64,000 nucleotides of DNA from Talinum fruticosum (lineage: Eukaryota; Streptophyta; Magnoliopsida; Caryophyllales; Talinaceae), in NCBI GenBank assembly GCA_021018815.1, contig JAITYX010000017.1, forward strand, positions 558,001-622,000, in the 5' to 3' direction. Below, in pieces: positions 45,303 to 57,834 of the stretch (positions within the stretch are counted from its first letter, which is position 1; the number at the start of each line of letters is the position of its first letter). The notes beneath the pieces were generated by a model. It saw only the letters and a list, made by a program, of their open reading frames with translations, ran no database searches and was not told the origin of the DNA. A program made the translations under genes and the position numbers.

Positions 45303-47429
45303 ATTCCATTGCTTCTTCCTGCTTACACCTTAAATAAATTCCATTGCTTCTTCCTGCTTACAGCTAAATATTGTTGTTTCTTGTAACTCCTTGTCATTTG
45401 TTTTGAACATTAATATTTAAACGAACATATCTACTTGAAATTCTTAAATAGTGCTCCTATTATTCTTTCATAAAAAATTGATTACTGCTTAGATCCTATC
45501 CCATTTATCTTTAAGTGATAATTTAATAACTTTTTTATAATTAACTTTACAAATATCTTATATCTCCTTACAACTCAACTCGCTTATAAATTCTTACAAT
45601 TTTTTACAATCTTACGACTTCCTTATGTCTAATAAAACAGATCTTATCGAAGTTTTTATAGTGATATTTTTGATAAACTATTTATGGGGGAAAATGAGAG
45701 GCGTCAAATCATGGTTGAAGGAAAATGTGGGTTGTAAATGAAGTGGTGGAGGATAGCATGACTCGTTTTTGGCAGGCAATGGATGGTTTTTGGTGGTTGA
45801 AGATCACAAAGATCATGTGAAAATGTGTGGACAAACAAATTAAAAAGGGAAGGGAAGGGGAAGGGAAGGGGCAAATTTCAAGGTTTAAAAAGTGACAAAA
45901 ACAGAAAAACAAGGCCTTCATTATTCAATCATGTTCACGCACAACCCACCAAAGTTAGATTAGCTCACCTTACCAAATGCATATGGGCCCCAACCCAATA
46001 ATACCCACTCACAATTAACGCACTACCTAAATTTGGATAACATTAACTACTTTTTAAATGAACTCATTTCCTTACTCATCATTAAAATTCAATCTAACAA
46101 ACATAATATCTAATAAATGTTGTCGTAATCTAACACAATTTAAATCCGACAAGCATTATTACAATACAGTGAGAAAGACGAGAACAAAACAACATATTAC
46201 TCGGATTACGGAAAGATTAAATTTTGATGACCACATACTTCTTATTTATTATTATATATAACATAGAAAAACGACGATGATATATATTTTTTAATTTCAA
46301 AGAACTAAACCTGAAAGAAATCTTAATTTAGGCATTTTTTTTCTTTTGGTGTCGACAATATCGGTATTATATTCTACGAAAAAAAATATTGATATTCTTT
46401 TTATAAAAACACCCACATATTCACATAAACTAAAAAAGCTCTATAACCTTTATCGACTATAGTAACTTGATTCTGGTCAGTAAGGAATCAAATATTCTTC
46501 AATTTTCACTTCCCTATCTCCTTTTTTATGTTCTTTTCCCTTTTTTTTGGGGGGCATTTCTTGAAACGGTGAGCGTTGAATTTATGTGACCCGTGTAGGC
46601 AGCACGTGTTTCAAAAACGTGTTTTTTCCATGGAAAAGGTTGCCGACAGGAAGGGGGAAGAAAAACAATGGAGGAGAAAAACAGTTTTAAAATAAATAGA
46701 CACAAATTAATTAAAGAAACTCAGGAATGCGTGACCGAAGAGCTTCAAAAGCATGTCGGTTATGAACGCAACTACCACTTTTCACACATGACAAAAACAC
46801 AAGAGAATCAATGGTGGATATGATATGCAATGCAAAACCCCATCTCATCCTCATCCTCATCCTCCATTCAACGAATTTTTCAACGCATATAATCTCAACA
46901 AAAGCTGCCCAAATCACTCCCTTTTCCCATCCAGGGAAGGTCATGACTAGTATCACACAACAATGCATCCTGATTTCGACTCAGGATTGATTATTGAGAG
47001 AAACACGAACTTGAGATGACACGAACATCAAGCAGTTGTACTCAAATGTTGTAGACTCTCATCCCCAAAAGTCACTTGACTACTCTAGATTAGAGCGTAC
47101 ACTACAAAGAAGCATATTGAACACTTCAATCATAGGAGAGCACAAAGAGAAGGAGATACCAAAACTTATCAGCTTCTCACTAAGCAAATAATCAATAAAT
47201 CCTTACAAATTCAATATCAGCTCGTGAGAAATACTTAATTATGGCATAATATGCATGTATAGCTATGAACAGAACAAAAACAAAGTAACAAATATGGGAT
47301 TCTACTTCTGTCAAATTGGATGTCATTCTACTTCTATAAGGGCACTTTTTGCACCCTCCCTATTCCTCTTACATACTCTTCCCCTACTGCAAAAACAGCC
47401 TACTAAATTAATGTTGAAACTACAAGCTC
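45303..47429. other. Intergenic between the family C MITE and the bHLH gene
   Basis: It holds the 35-bp tandem pair to 45368, a decayed family B MITE-like tract (about 45485-45650), and purine-rich sequence near 45840-45880. The 3' UTR of the bHLH gene lies at about 46980-47429. A minus-strand frame at 46711-46968 has no recognisable domain and is not called. Confidence 0.5.
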
Positions 47430-49288
47430 CTATCCCCCAGTAGAAGATGGAGTTTGCAACGGCATGGATTCATGTGAAAATGCTGCTAATAATTTTTCTT
47501 TGGTTAACTGATCAGAATCTCGAATCTTGACAACAAATGTGTGCAACACAGTATCAGTACCTGCAGAGAGCTTTGAGTCAGTAACACTGATGTCCGCGTT
47601 TTTGAATGCCTGGATGATTCGGGATACAGGATGTGCATCGACAGGGCAGCTCAGGCTGACAACAACCTCATCTTCGTTGGCCTGAACTTCAACATCAGAA
47701 GTTTGTACATGGGCATCTGAAGTAGAGTTGGCATCTGTAGCTGATGTGTCTCTTGAGCTGCTGCTCTGATTCTCCCTTTCAGCTTCCAATTCCTTGAGCT
47801 TCTTCTGCAGCTCAGTAATGTAAGAAATGGCGTCTCCAAGCAGAGACGCTTTGTCCATCTTGGAAATGTTGGGCACCACAGCTCGAAGTGCATAGAACCT
47901 CTGATTAAGCTTTTCCCTACGCTGTCTTTCTGCCTCGACATGATTGAGAGCTTGTTCTCTGCCATTGGCAGGTTTTCTTCCTCGTTTCCGCGGTCTTCTA
48001 TCATCAGATGGGCCAGCCCTGTCATCTCTGCACGAAGCCTCAACATCCGAATGCTCGGATTCCGCCCCACCTGACTGAGAAACCACTGTAGGCCTAGATG
48101 TTGCCCCTGTGAAATCTATTTGCATTTGGGCTGGCTTTTGATGGTTGTATTGATTACGTCTGTACTCATTCTGAACCCCAATCACATAACCCTGCAGCCT
48201 CGCATTGCTCTGGGGGCTATAAATCTCGTGTGCAGCTGGAGGTTTAACACCAGCAATGTTTGTCCAATTAGAACCAAGAACACCATTCCTAGGGCTTTGG
48301 TTTGCAAAAGAAAGCTTGTTTCCGTTTGCATAATGATCCCAGCGCCTGTCTTCCATCTTTCTAACAGCAAGTTTCTCCCTGAATTGGGGACGGACTGTAG
48401 TGTTTAGATTCTGACCAAAGATCTTCGGAACCCCTTCAACTTGATCAGCAAACCTCAATTCCAATGAAGAAGCAGGGACATGAACGGGGGCAGGCACGCT
48501 TTCATCTATCTTCTGGGTGACTGCAGGCATAGCTGGAACAGGTTTAGGCCGAGCCAATGGAGAAGGCAGTGAAAATGCAAGCTTCAATGCCTTCAGCACA
48601 TCCGCGTTTTCCACAACCGATTTCACTGACCCCAATTCTATGACTCCAAACTCGGTAGGGATCAAAACAACCGTCTGAATCCCAGCAGACTTAGCAAGAA
48701 AAGATCGAACGCAGTAATCAGACTTAGACCTCAACAAATCTGATTCCCATATATGTTTCCCAGAGGCAAAACATCTCCCAGGCCCGCCTTCCCCTCGAGG
48801 AAACGAGAAGTACATGGAAACCAAGAAAAACATCTCCATGTCAGTAACTCTATCCAACCTACAAGCCAAATTGTCATCATCAGAGCCCCCAAACAATGTG
48901 TTCAACTTCTGAAGAACCCTTTTCCTAATTCCTTGCTGAGCTTCATCCTCAAGGCGGAAGTTCAGAAGCCGGGTTGCTTCCGATTCTTCACCTTCCCTTG
49001 GCTCCCTGCAATACCCATCCCCCAACTCAAAACCACATCCCCAGACCTTGACCTCGAAATTTGCCAGAAAAATCCGTAATTCCAGCTGAAATTCGAGGCA
49101 TTAGGCCTCTCAACTAGATCTGAGAGCTTATTCTGGATGTTCTCATGGTTCTCAATGCTCACCAATGAAGTCTCCGCCGTGAAAGGGCTCGAAATCAAGT
49201 AGTCAAAAGCTCTGGTGCCCAATATAGAGGCGATCATGGCCTTATCCTCCTCATTCCAAGTTAACCCTCCTCCCATTCTCAGTTCCAT
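47430..49288 (-). CDS. bHLH transcription factor, bHLH13/JAM-like (MYC-type)
   Basis: This is a single-exon gene of 619 residues once one base is restored. The bHLH-MYC_N domain comes first ([95 protein letters not shown]). The bHLH follows at about 444-496 with the His-Glu-Arg DNA contacts ([16 protein letters not shown]), then an ACT-like domain at about 543-603. bHLH3/13/17 (JAM) factors bind G-boxes, interact with JAZ repressors and oppose MYC2 in jasmonate responses. The match is closest to bHLH13. The frame breaks within WG/DGYC at a run of five C on the + strand (49019-49023). One more base gives exactly 620 codons including the stop. The start could be MELRMGGG (49288) or the second Met (49276). 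Confidence 0.87.
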
Positions 49289-50040
49289 ATTTAGTCATAC
49301 AAACCCTAAACTCAACCCAAAATCTAAAAAAACCAAACAAGCCCTCCAAAAATAGGAAAAAACCCAATTCGAATATCCAAAGCCCAAAACTTCCCAGCAA
49401 AAGAAATAAAAGAATGCCCTCGATACACTCAATCAATACCCGTTCTCTCAGAGCAATTCAAGAGGTCCCCAGTTAATTTCAGATCTCAGAGATTCCAAAA
49501 CAACAAAACCCACGATGAAATGATGAATATATCCAACACCCAGCAAGAGTCAAACCCAAACCAATCGCAATAGAAAATCGAAAATTTGAGGGAAAACAGA
49601 TAACACACCAGGAACAAACAGGAGATGGGTAAGATTTAGAAGAAGAAGCAAATGGGGGTCTACAGCAGCAGAATAAGATAGCCCTCCGTTGCTGTAGAGA
49701 TTCGAGGGATAGCGACAGGGACAGCTGAGTGGAAGAAGAAGAAGGAGGAATGTGAAATTTCCCTGGAAAATAAAAAGAATAGCACAGTTTCAGAAAGATT
49801 TAGAAGAGGCCTCTCCCCACCCTCTCTCACTCTTTTCTTTTGCAAACTGAAAGAGAAACAGTGAGAGACAGATAGAGAGAGAAAGAGAGAAAAAGGGGGA
49901 GACGGAGGCCAAGCAAGGAGTTTTTATTACTTTTCTCTCTCCTATTTTATGGTTTTCTATTTCCATCTGAACAACAACACCAACTGCAAATGGCAATTGC
50001 AGCAAATCTCGTGTCTAAACTAGGCCTCACCCTGTTTCAG
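49289..50040. promoter_or_regulatory. 5' UTR and promoter of the bHLH gene
   Basis: The stretch upstream of the bHLH start is long and, read on the gene's strand, rich in CT/TC (CT-type tract at about 49858-49890). Such pyrimidine tracts are common in plant leaders. No intron border or TATA box was assigned with confidence. Confidence 0.4.
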
Positions 50041-50898
50041 TTAAGGAAGTAACCATGGTTAACCTTGGGTTTGGCTCTTTCTTTCTTTTTTTTTTTTTTC
50101 CGAAAACAAAGTCAAGATCTTTACGACCTGAAGATCAAGTCACTTAAATCGATTTATTTCTATGCAAAACAGCACTAAAGATTTTAGCCGAAGCATATGG
50201 TGTTATACAAAAGATAATCTAGTTGATTCATAAGTTAGTCGCTTTTATTATAATTGCTCGAGTTTTAACTTCTCGTTTACATAAAAATCGTTATAACAAC
50301 AGTTAATAATACTCACAAATCCATCAAGATTTATTTCTGAACAATATTTTTTATGATCTCAACTTCTTTTTAGACCGATAAAATTTTTTAAAAAAATAAA
50401 TATTTGAATTCAAATTTACATACATAATAATGTTTTTTGAAATTCGAGGGTCAAAACTGAAAAGCATGAATCTAGAGGGGCACCCTTGAAAAAAAGAAAA
50501 GGTCATATTCACATTAAAAAATGATGGCCAACCCAGAGGCACAGTGCGAGGGAGCGACGTGTTTTAAATGTGGTATTCATTGGCGTATCCATTCAGAGCC
50601 ACTTATAGAAATTCGGATTTGCCCATATTAGAAACCCTTTCACTCCCATTTTTCTTCCAACGTGATTTTCATTGGATTTCTAATTTCTCTCTCTTTTTTT
50701 CTAATCAAAATAAGTAAATAAATTTTTGTGTCTTTACTCTTGAGTGATTTTTATTTTAAAATACCAAACATCAATATATATTTAATTATGAAAATTTTGT
50801 ATATATTTTTCGGCTAGTACTAATATTTTTCTCTATAATAATATCAATTTCCAATAAATACATAGTTAAAATGACCGTGTACATATTATGATCGACCA

Positions 50899-50901
<3 letters not shown>

Positions 50902-50967
<66 letters not shown>
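50902..50967. repeat. AT dinucleotide microsatellite
   Basis: About 32 uninterrupted AT units. Its length is likely to vary between individuals and to be uncertain in an assembly. Confidence 0.95.
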
Positions 50968-50970
<3 letters not shown>

Positions 50971-51382
50971 CTTTAGTAATTTTGTATGAATGCTCTCCTA
51001 TAAAGTTTGCACGTTACATAGAACAAAAAAAATTTCTCCCAATCTCCTCTAAAATTATATCCCCTCCAGAAAACCAACACGTAGTTCAAAACTATCTAAG
51101 GTATAAAAATTATCTTACATAAGATTAAATTTTGTGTTATGCAAATTGGACGGTAGATTTTCTATCATTAAGCAAACGTGATATTCCTTTAGAATTATTT
51201 TCTTATTATTTCACAAGCATCGAAAAAAAAATAAGATGAAAATAATACAAGTTTTGGGAATATTAGATAAAAATAATATAAACATTTTTTTTATAGAATA
51301 CGATTTTTTTCTTAAATGTAAATTGTATGAACTTTAAATATATTTAATGCAAATAGAACAAACATTGAATTATGAGAATTAA

Positions 51383-51517
51383 GGCTCCGTTCCATTTAGA
51401 TTTAGTTTACAGCCTTACAATTTCTTACATCTTCTTACAGCTTTTTATAATTAACTTTACAATTGCTTACAACTCCCGACAATCTTATAACTCCTTACAA
51501 TTAAATGGAAAATAGCC
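51383..51517. mobile_element. TTACAA-rich MITE (family B, copy 1)
   Basis: The ends GGCTCCGTTCCATTTA and TTAAATGGAAAATAGCC form inverted repeats, flanked on both sides by TAA. The interior is built of TTACAA/CTTACA words, the reverse complement of the words in the copy at 41837-42012. The TAA target site points to the PIF/Harbinger (Tourist) group. Confidence 0.75.
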
Positions 51518-51915
51518 TAAGATTTGGTGATACAACCAAAGAGATGATGTGGCACTATCAAGCATACAAGTGAAGACCATAATTATTTATCGTCCCTGCT
51601 TAAGTGCTAATTACAGCATCGAGAAGAAAACGAAGGTAAAAAATTAGGACTTAAATTTTTTTCAAAAAAGAGATTAATTTCTTAACCCAAATCTATTAAT
51701 CTATCCTAAAACCCTTGTTTTTTAATTTTTGATTGACTTTTTTTCTTACATTTTTTATAAAAAAAATTGGGGTGAAATAATTTTGAGTAGTTGATCACGA
51801 AGATGTGGTGTGGGTTATAAAATACGTAGCGTGTGAAAAATAATAATGAGGAGGTGTGAAAAAATATTATTAGTGGCTTAAGATGGAAGGGAAGGCAGGA
51901 ATAAATACGAGGCCC

Positions 51916-51978
51916 ATCAATCACGTGCTCCTAGCTATAAGTTAGTGAGAAGTTACCGAGACGTGTCACGTGATTGAT
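51916..51978. promoter_or_regulatory. Inverted repeat of ATCAATCACGTG with G-boxes
   Basis: ATCAATCACGTG (51916-51927) and its exact reverse complement CACGTGATTGAT (51967-51978) lie 39 bp apart. Each holds a palindromic G-box CACGTG, and a further ACGTGTC (an ABRE-like core) abuts the right arm. G-boxes are bound by bHLH and bZIP factors. No gene start was identified beside it. Confidence 0.5.
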
Positions 51979-52811
51979 AATACTTGAGCCGCCCCCTCCC
52001 TCTTTTCTTTTTTCTTTTTTAAAATATGGGAAACGTGGGGCCTACTTGCTAAACGAATGGTCAGACGACGGCAGCAACGTGGTGATCTGTAGATTCCTAA
52101 TCTCATTTTTCCAATTTAAAAATTACCCCGAAAGTATTTAATATCGTATTAAAGTCTAATCTAATACAATAATATAACTTAATTTTAAAATATAAATTTA
52201 ATATGAGTTGAATCCATTTAACATGAGACCATATTATTTTTTACTTTTAAAATAAACTTTGGGTTATTTTTAAAATTGATGTAGGATTGATCCGATTATT
52301 ACATATATAAAGTAACATTATGAAAGATTTAATTTAAAATTATATAAAAATCATCCTTTATATATGTTCAGTTCTGTTTATTTCTGTTTGTTTCTAATTT
52401 TTTTCCTCTTTTCTGTTAATTTCTGCTACATATACTATTTATTGTTCGTTTTTTATATAATTTTAAACAAATCCGAAAAAGAGGAGTAAAAAGCATGTTT
52501 CTCAAAAAAAAAAAAACGAATAAAAAAAAAGATGAAGTCAAAACGTTGCAATCTCGATGAAGATGAATATGATAAAAATAACATGGTAGGGTAGCTAGTA
52601 AGTAGGCTTGCTTGCTAAAGATGGTGTTTGAAGTCAGAGATTAGCGATTTCATCCTAATTAACTTAATTAAAAGCCGCTTAATTGAGTGGAATCAAAGGC
52701 AGACAAAAATATTCACCAAAAAATTAAAAAAGGCAGACAGAAAATATTTTCAAATCCACCACTCCACAAAGCGTGAGTACTTGTACATTATATAATTAGA
52801 TTAGGTAAACT

Positions 52812-53429
52812 GGGAAACTATTTTTCTTGTGACTTTTCTATTTCATAAATTTGAGGAAATTTTGGCAGCTTTCAACTCTCATGACTTGAACTTAACTGTT
52901 GTGCAAACCTATCACACTAAAGAACTTGTTAAGTGGGATTCCCTTCACCGGGTTGGTTTATCCTAAACACGGACAGAGTATCTAAGGGTAATCCCGGAGG
53001 AGCCAACCGAGGAGATAAAGAAGAGTGGATTGGAGGTTTTGTTGAAAATCTCGGTTGGTATACTTCGGTTATGGCTAAGATTAAGGCAGCATGGAGGAGA
53101 CTTAGATTGACAAGGTCTCTAGGTCTAAAACAAGTTTGGCTACAATTGGACTCAATCTTGATCACATGCATGCTCCATGGAAATAAAGAATGGGGACCTC
53201 AATTCTCATCAATTTTGACTCAATGTAAACGATTAACAAACAATCAAGTCAGCAGATAAATTAGCCTAATTTGGGACTTGGTATGAATTTAGGTTATCAT
53301 TATCTTGAATCCCTACCAATGGAAGTTATGGATTTGTTTTTGCATACAATGTAGGTGCCTCTTGACCCAAATTTATCGGATATTAATAATATTCTACTTC
53401 CCTCTTCCGCACCAAAAAAAAAAAAAAAA
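52812..53429 (+). mobile_element. 5'-truncated LINE insertion with RNase H remnant, poly(A) and TSD
   Basis: A near-perfect 15-bp target-site duplication (TAGATTAGGTAAACT at 52797-52811, TAGATTAGGCAAACT at 53430-53444) brackets the element, which ends in a poly(A) tract of about 16. The 3' part encodes a broken plant LINE-type RNase H (PSPGWFILNTDRVSKGNPGG, GLKQVWLQLDSILI, and in a shifted frame ADKLANLGLGMNLGYHYLES). This RNase H type is common in plant L1-like elements. The aspartate of the first motif is present, but the frame is interrupted more than once, so it is inactive. Confidence 0.8.
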
Positions 53430-54599
53430 TAGATTAGGCAAACTCTAAAATGAATGACTCTATCCTCTATCTTCCGATTGTAAATTATAATTTTTGAGCT
53501 ACATTTAATGGAGAATTAGATAAAGAAAAATGATGTCCTCTCTCTTGCTAAATCTTATTTTTTTATGTTTTGTCAAGGGGCTAAGACCCTATTCTTTAAA
53601 ATTGTGAGGTGATTCTCGAGTCCATGGATTTGGGATCACGGTATAAGTGTTACCCTATTCTCCCTCTTCCATGTTCCAATCAAACCTAATTAAACATTAT
53701 TATAGCGCAACTTGTCCCCGATAAGCCCCATGTGTATGTTTTTTTAAGGGTAAATGTGTGTTATCCAATCGGACCTCTATCTCAAGAATAATTCCAGCTT
53801 GGACTTGAAGGTCCGGGGATGGAGATATTATACTCGCATTTTGAAGTTCGAGTGCACAATTCATCACAACTTTTCCACACAACTTTCAATGAAATTGTCT
53901 CATCTAAAGTTTGAATATGAATTATGAGGATGGAAGTGTGATTGGTATATACACGAACTCTACATTGTGGTCAACTCTCTTCTCCAACAAATGTAAACTA
54001 GGTCATGACAAGTGTATGGTTGCAATAGTTTTTCGATTTTAGTTGTTCGACTAAACAAACAATGAAAGAATATTAAATGTAAACAATAGTTGTTCGATTT
54101 TAATTGCCAACTCAAATTTGACTTGAACTAAGTGTATGAAATATATCTAGGCTTAGGCTTGGGGTATGCTTGATTTTTTTTCCCTTTTTGTTGCTAAAAG
54201 GGTTCTAAATTGATTACTAAATCAAAGTTAAATATATAATTTTTGCCTTGGGCCAAAAGTTGGAATAAAATTATGTTCCCCTAATCCTAATTTCGTACTA
54301 TTTACACAAGTATTAATTATACAAAAAATTAATCAAATAATTCAAATCAAACTAAATTAAATTAGATTACAATAAAACTCCATACGATTTGAAGTTTGAA
54401 TCCAAACTAAACTTTGATCCGATAATTTGATGAGTTGGCTCGATTTTATTACAAGTTTAATTTATTAATTAACGATGTTTACCTGTCATTTTCAACCATT
54501 GCTAAACCCAAAAAAAAAAAAAAAAAAAAAGTTAGGATAAAAACAAATGGATTGAGCAGGTAAAGGCGGCACGATCATCTAATAACCAACAATAAAAAT

Positions 54600-54665
54600 G
54601 CACGTGGTAATGTGGGAAGCATCAGCCACGTGTTTTATCAACCTATCAGAGTCATCCACGTGTCC
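54600..54665. promoter_or_regulatory. Cluster of three ACGT/G-box motifs
   Basis: GCACGTGG, GCCACGTGTT and TCCACGTGTCC occur within 65 bp, and further CACGTG cores lie near 55081 and 56282. The pattern resembles ABRE/G-box modules in stress or light-responsive promoters. No adjacent gene was found, so it may serve a gene outside the window or be a relic. Confidence 0.4.
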
Positions 54666-55011
54666 TGATCTTCTTTTCCTCGAACTTTCTTGCTTCCCAC
54701 TCCCACGCTTTTCAAAATCACTTGTTCAATAATATTTTTTGGGGGTTAAATTATTCAATAAATTCCACAATTATGCTTAAAAGTAAATTGACCGATAAAT
54801 AATACTATTCCCTCTCCGTTCCCCAATATATTAAATTTAATTACTTATTTTATTTTATAATATATATTATTTTATAATTTTTAATAACATAATTTATTAA
54901 TTTTATTTTTATTATTTTTTAATTAATTTTTAATATTTAATAGAACCCCTGTTATAAATTTTATGTTCTCCTAATATTTTCTTACAGTTTAAAAAGACAA
55001 GTAATATGTAA

Positions 55012-55048
<37 letters not shown>

Positions 55049-56474
55049 TAAAAGGAAAAACTCGTGACCTACGGGCGACTCCCACGTGAACAGTAGAACG
55101 TGACCTCCATTTAATAAAGCAAAAGAAAAAAAGGGGGGAAGCTTATGGTGATGACGCTAATTAACGCGTTAGGTCCAGTTTGTAATTTTAAATCTATATT
55201 TAGTAATTAAATTTTATTCTAATTGTTGAGATTAAGGTATTTTAAAGTCTTAATTGTTCAATACTTTATACCATATATTGAATTTATGAATTTAATGATA
55301 TAATATAATTTTGAGAGGAAAATTCAATATTTTTTGAAAACAAAAATCATAAAAATAGACTAAATTTTAAAAAATTAAAATAAAATACTATATATGGTAA
55401 GTTACTTATGTCTATAATCTTAGGCCCATGTGTTCAAGATAGTTTCCTTAATCTTTTATATTTAAATATTTTTATCTTTTTTAGTTCGTAAAAATTATAA
55501 AAGATAATACAATACAACCGAATTAAATTTGAGATTTAATGTACTCAGGACTAACCACAAAATCAAGACTTCATTTCGTTTGATTTGAATACTAAGAGCT
55601 CTAAATTTTCCTATTTTCAAAATTACAAGAAGTTATGAGCATTTTATACCAAAAAATAAAAAAAATGATCTAAAACACTAAGATCGAATACAACTTTATA
55701 AGATCATTCTTTTTCTTCAAACTTTCACATGAACATACGTATTTTAATATTGCATGTCTTCCGAATAAAAATATATATATGGATATGCTTTATTCTCTCT
55801 TTTTCATATTATAATCGATTTATTTTATTACTCTTTATGAATTTCTCAATTTCAAAAGCGTGTTTCATGATCGTTGGTAGAGGAGGAAACACAAGTACAT
55901 GGTGTGGAATGTGGATTGCGAGCGGATATAAATTATATACCAAAGAATAAAGTATGCTACTTACACTGCATATTTTTATTTTTCAAGTAAAATTATACGC
56001 GAGTATTAATGTATATTATTTGCAATAACTTTGATAAGATATATTATTAACTTATAGCAAAAATAATCTTGAATAAGTTAAAAAAAAAAACAAAACAGAT
56101 TTTAGTCAAGAGATGTTGATTTGAAACCCCTAGTTATTTTTATCCAAATTCTCACTGAGCCTTTTTTTAATTTTTAATTTTTAATATTTTTTTTTGGGGG
56201 TAGATGAGCCATAGTTTTCTTGAAGATAAAATAGATAAAAGTTCTTATATTATAAATTTATTGGTCCACACCACAGGGTTCACGTGGTGGGCAAGAATTA
56301 GGAAGAGGATGAAAGGGATGATGAATATATTATGAATGGATGGATGCATTATATATTTATGTTCATTCCACCATATCCCTTTCACAAACACCCACTCTTG
56401 TGATCTATGTGAGTCCACTTTTCCAAAATTTAGGCTTAATCCATTATTATAGGCTAATTAAATATATTATACAT

Positions 56475-56960
56475 ATAAAAAAAAATTGCCATGCGAAGTT
56501 ATAAAATTTTAATATTGTATTTTCTATGCATGTAAAAACGTTCTCAGCATTACTCATACCTTACAAGATGAGGGCAGCTTGCTTAACAATAATATGAATG
56601 ATTCTACACGGGACTTCTCATATTTGAGAACTGAGATAATTTTTCTTAACGACTCTCGAACTTGATTTTATCTCGTATTCTTATAATTTAGATTGTAAAT
56701 ACAATAGTATGTGAATAAAAAAATTACCATGCAATTATAAAATTTGAATATTCACATTTTCTATACAAGTAAAAATATTTTCAGCATTACTCGTAGTAAC
56801 TTACAAGAAAAGATGAAGGAAGGAAATTACGAGAGCAACTTCCTCAACAATAATATGAATGATTCTGCACGCGACTTCTCGTATTTGAGAACCGAGAGTA
56901 TTTTCCTTCGTCTAACAACTCTCGAACTTGATTTTATCTCAGCTTTTTTAGTTTAGACTC
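56475..56960. repeat. Tandem duplication of a unit of about 240 bp
   Basis: Both units contain TTCAGCATTACTC-type, AACAATAATATGAATGATTC and ACTCTCGAACTTGATTTTATC blocks in the same order. The offset grows from 237 to 266 bp along the unit because the second has insertions. It is not coding. Confidence 0.8.
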
Positions 56961-57834
56961 GTAAATATAACAAGACGTCGATAAAAATATTTATATTATA
57001 ATATATTTCAAGATAATTATGTTTAAGAAATAAACGAAAATAATCATCGAGACATACCAAAGTCCTACAAAAAAGTTTTAATATATTTATTAAAGAATCA
57101 TATGGAATGATTTGAAGATTTGGTAATATTTAAAAGTGAGAGGTGCATGCCACTTTCCTACGTGGGGAAAAAAGCGATCCATGAAATGAAATTGTTGCAA
57201 TTTGCAAGAAATGGAACCAATCTCTCTCTCTCCTAGGGCTCATCAAGACTATTCAATGGTACGACGTCGTCTTTGTATGTGTATTTGACTAGCAAATTAA
57301 AAAACGTGGTTATATCATTATTTTTGGATCTACCAATCTTTTCATATATTCGAGGCTTATGCTAATGGGGTATGATGCTTTTGTACAAAATGAATTGATG
57401 TGACCAAGTTTAATTTACATGTGTTAAATGTGTATGCTTTTTATTCGTGTCCTAGATATTTCTCTATTGAATTGTATTCATGATTTCATTTTTCGACCAT
57501 TAGAGTGGGAAACAAAAAAAGTCTTGTTTAATTTTTTAAATTTGAAATTTAATTGCTCTATAATCACAACATTTAATCGTGAATTATGATTTTATGGGAT
57601 TTAAGAAGATTCAAACGTAAATAACCGTATTCTTAATCTATTAATATCAAGCGAGTTAAGAGACTCGATTTCAAAACATTAAAAAACATTTATTAAAAAC
57701 AAGTTTTGTTGAGTTAAAACTTTTCAGGACTTTGATACTGTTCACCAAACTCGACCTGCCTAAACTCGAAAATTTTTAAATTTCAAGTCAAAATTTCTCA
57801 TTCAAAACCAAAGTTTTGGATTATTTTACTAAAA

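Larger units (their letters stand above)
50041..52796. other. Gene-poor AT-rich region
   Basis: Contents are an AT dinucleotide microsatellite of about 65 bp (50902-50967), a family B MITE (51383-51517) and a G-box inverted repeat (51916-51978). No coding region was supported; short frames here are AT-rich noise. Confidence 0.55.
53445..57000. other. Gene-poor AT-rich region with G-box cluster and tandem duplication
   Basis: ACGT-core motifs cluster near 54600-54665 and at about 55080 and 56282. An AAT trinucleotide microsatellite lies at about 55014-55048. A duplicated unit of about 240 bp fills 56475-56960. The frame at 55729-55950 has no recognisable domain. No gene was supported. Confidence 0.5.

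Noticed and set aside
46711..46968. Minus-strand frame of 85 codons downstream of the bHLH gene
   Set aside because: No recognisable domain, no family likeness and no splice logic connecting it to the bHLH gene.
55729..55950. Small plus-strand frame with a hydrophobic start
   Set aside because: AT-rich reading with no conserved motif. The 'hydrophobic' part is what AT-rich codons give by chance.
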